Part shown: in pieces, positions 41,188-41,194 of the stretch
Numbering within the stretch: position 1 is the stretch's first letter
How the letters are laid out: each line of letters begins with the position of its first letter
DNA from: Psychrobacter sp. FME13
Lineage (GTDB): Bacteria > Pseudomonadota > Gammaproteobacteria > Pseudomonadales > Moraxellaceae
Reading direction: 5' to 3'
Length of the DNA: 41,194 nucleotides
Assembly: GCF_014861395.1 (NCBI RefSeq)
Contig: NZ_RRYV01000016.1
Span: forward strand, 1 to 41,194
Translations under genes and position numbers: made by a program
Notes under the pieces: model-generated
What the model was told of the DNA's origin: nothing
The model's database searches: none
Seen by the model: the letters and a program-made list of their open reading frames with translations, nothing else

Positions 41188-41194
41188 AACAATT
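41140..41194 (+). mobile_element. Left end of a second, probably related insertion element
   Basis: TATAGTCAG recurs here in the same orientation as at 40,687, followed by a similar A-rich stretch and TGTTAT. It begins exactly where the transposase homology ends. The element runs off the right edge, so its type and length are unknown. Confidence 0.45.

Overview
The window reads as a chromosomal segment of a Moraxellaceae gammaproteobacterium, most likely Psychrobacter. This is inferred from gene order (tRNA-Trp–secE–nusG–rplKAJL–rpoBC, and ponA divergent from pilMNOPQ–aroKB–gltBD as in Pseudomonadales), from a moderate base composition of roughly 42% G+C, and from the protein sequences. No database search was possible.

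Region 1 (1–13,560) is the transcription/translation core. It holds a terminator for a gene lying off the left edge, a strong promoter and tRNA-Trp(CCA), secE, nusG, rplK, rplA, a structured L10-type leader, rplJ, rplL, an internal terminator/attenuator, a long 5' region, then rpoB, rpoC and a strong terminator. Region 2 (13,560–14,500) carries one small conserved hypothetical gene behind a good sigma70-type promoter. Region 3 (14,500–22,615) has ponA (PBP1a) on the minus strand, divergent from the tightly overlapping pilMNOPQ operon that builds the type IV pilus alignment complex and outer-membrane secretin. Region 4 (22,615–32,750) has aroK, aroB, a SPOR-like membrane protein, an almost 1 kb gap rich in inverted repeats with a possible 48-residue membrane protein, and gltB–gltD (glutamate synthase).

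Region 5 (32,750–41,194) is accessory: a FUSC-type membrane protein, a lone PotD-like polyamine-binding lipoprotein whose upstream region carries a 170-bp MITE-like element, an SDR oxidoreductase, an AbgT-family transporter, a Cof-type HAD phosphatase, a small exported PEBP-like protein, and an IS630-type element that appears interrupted by a second related element at the right edge.

Most of the window is conserved housekeeping DNA and I see no convincing new multi-gene system. The points most worth checking are the MITE upstream of potD, the nested IS630-like ends and the A9 frame break between the transposase halves, the candidate small membrane protein upstream of gltB, the GC-richer patch in pilQ, and the divergent PEBP-like exported protein.
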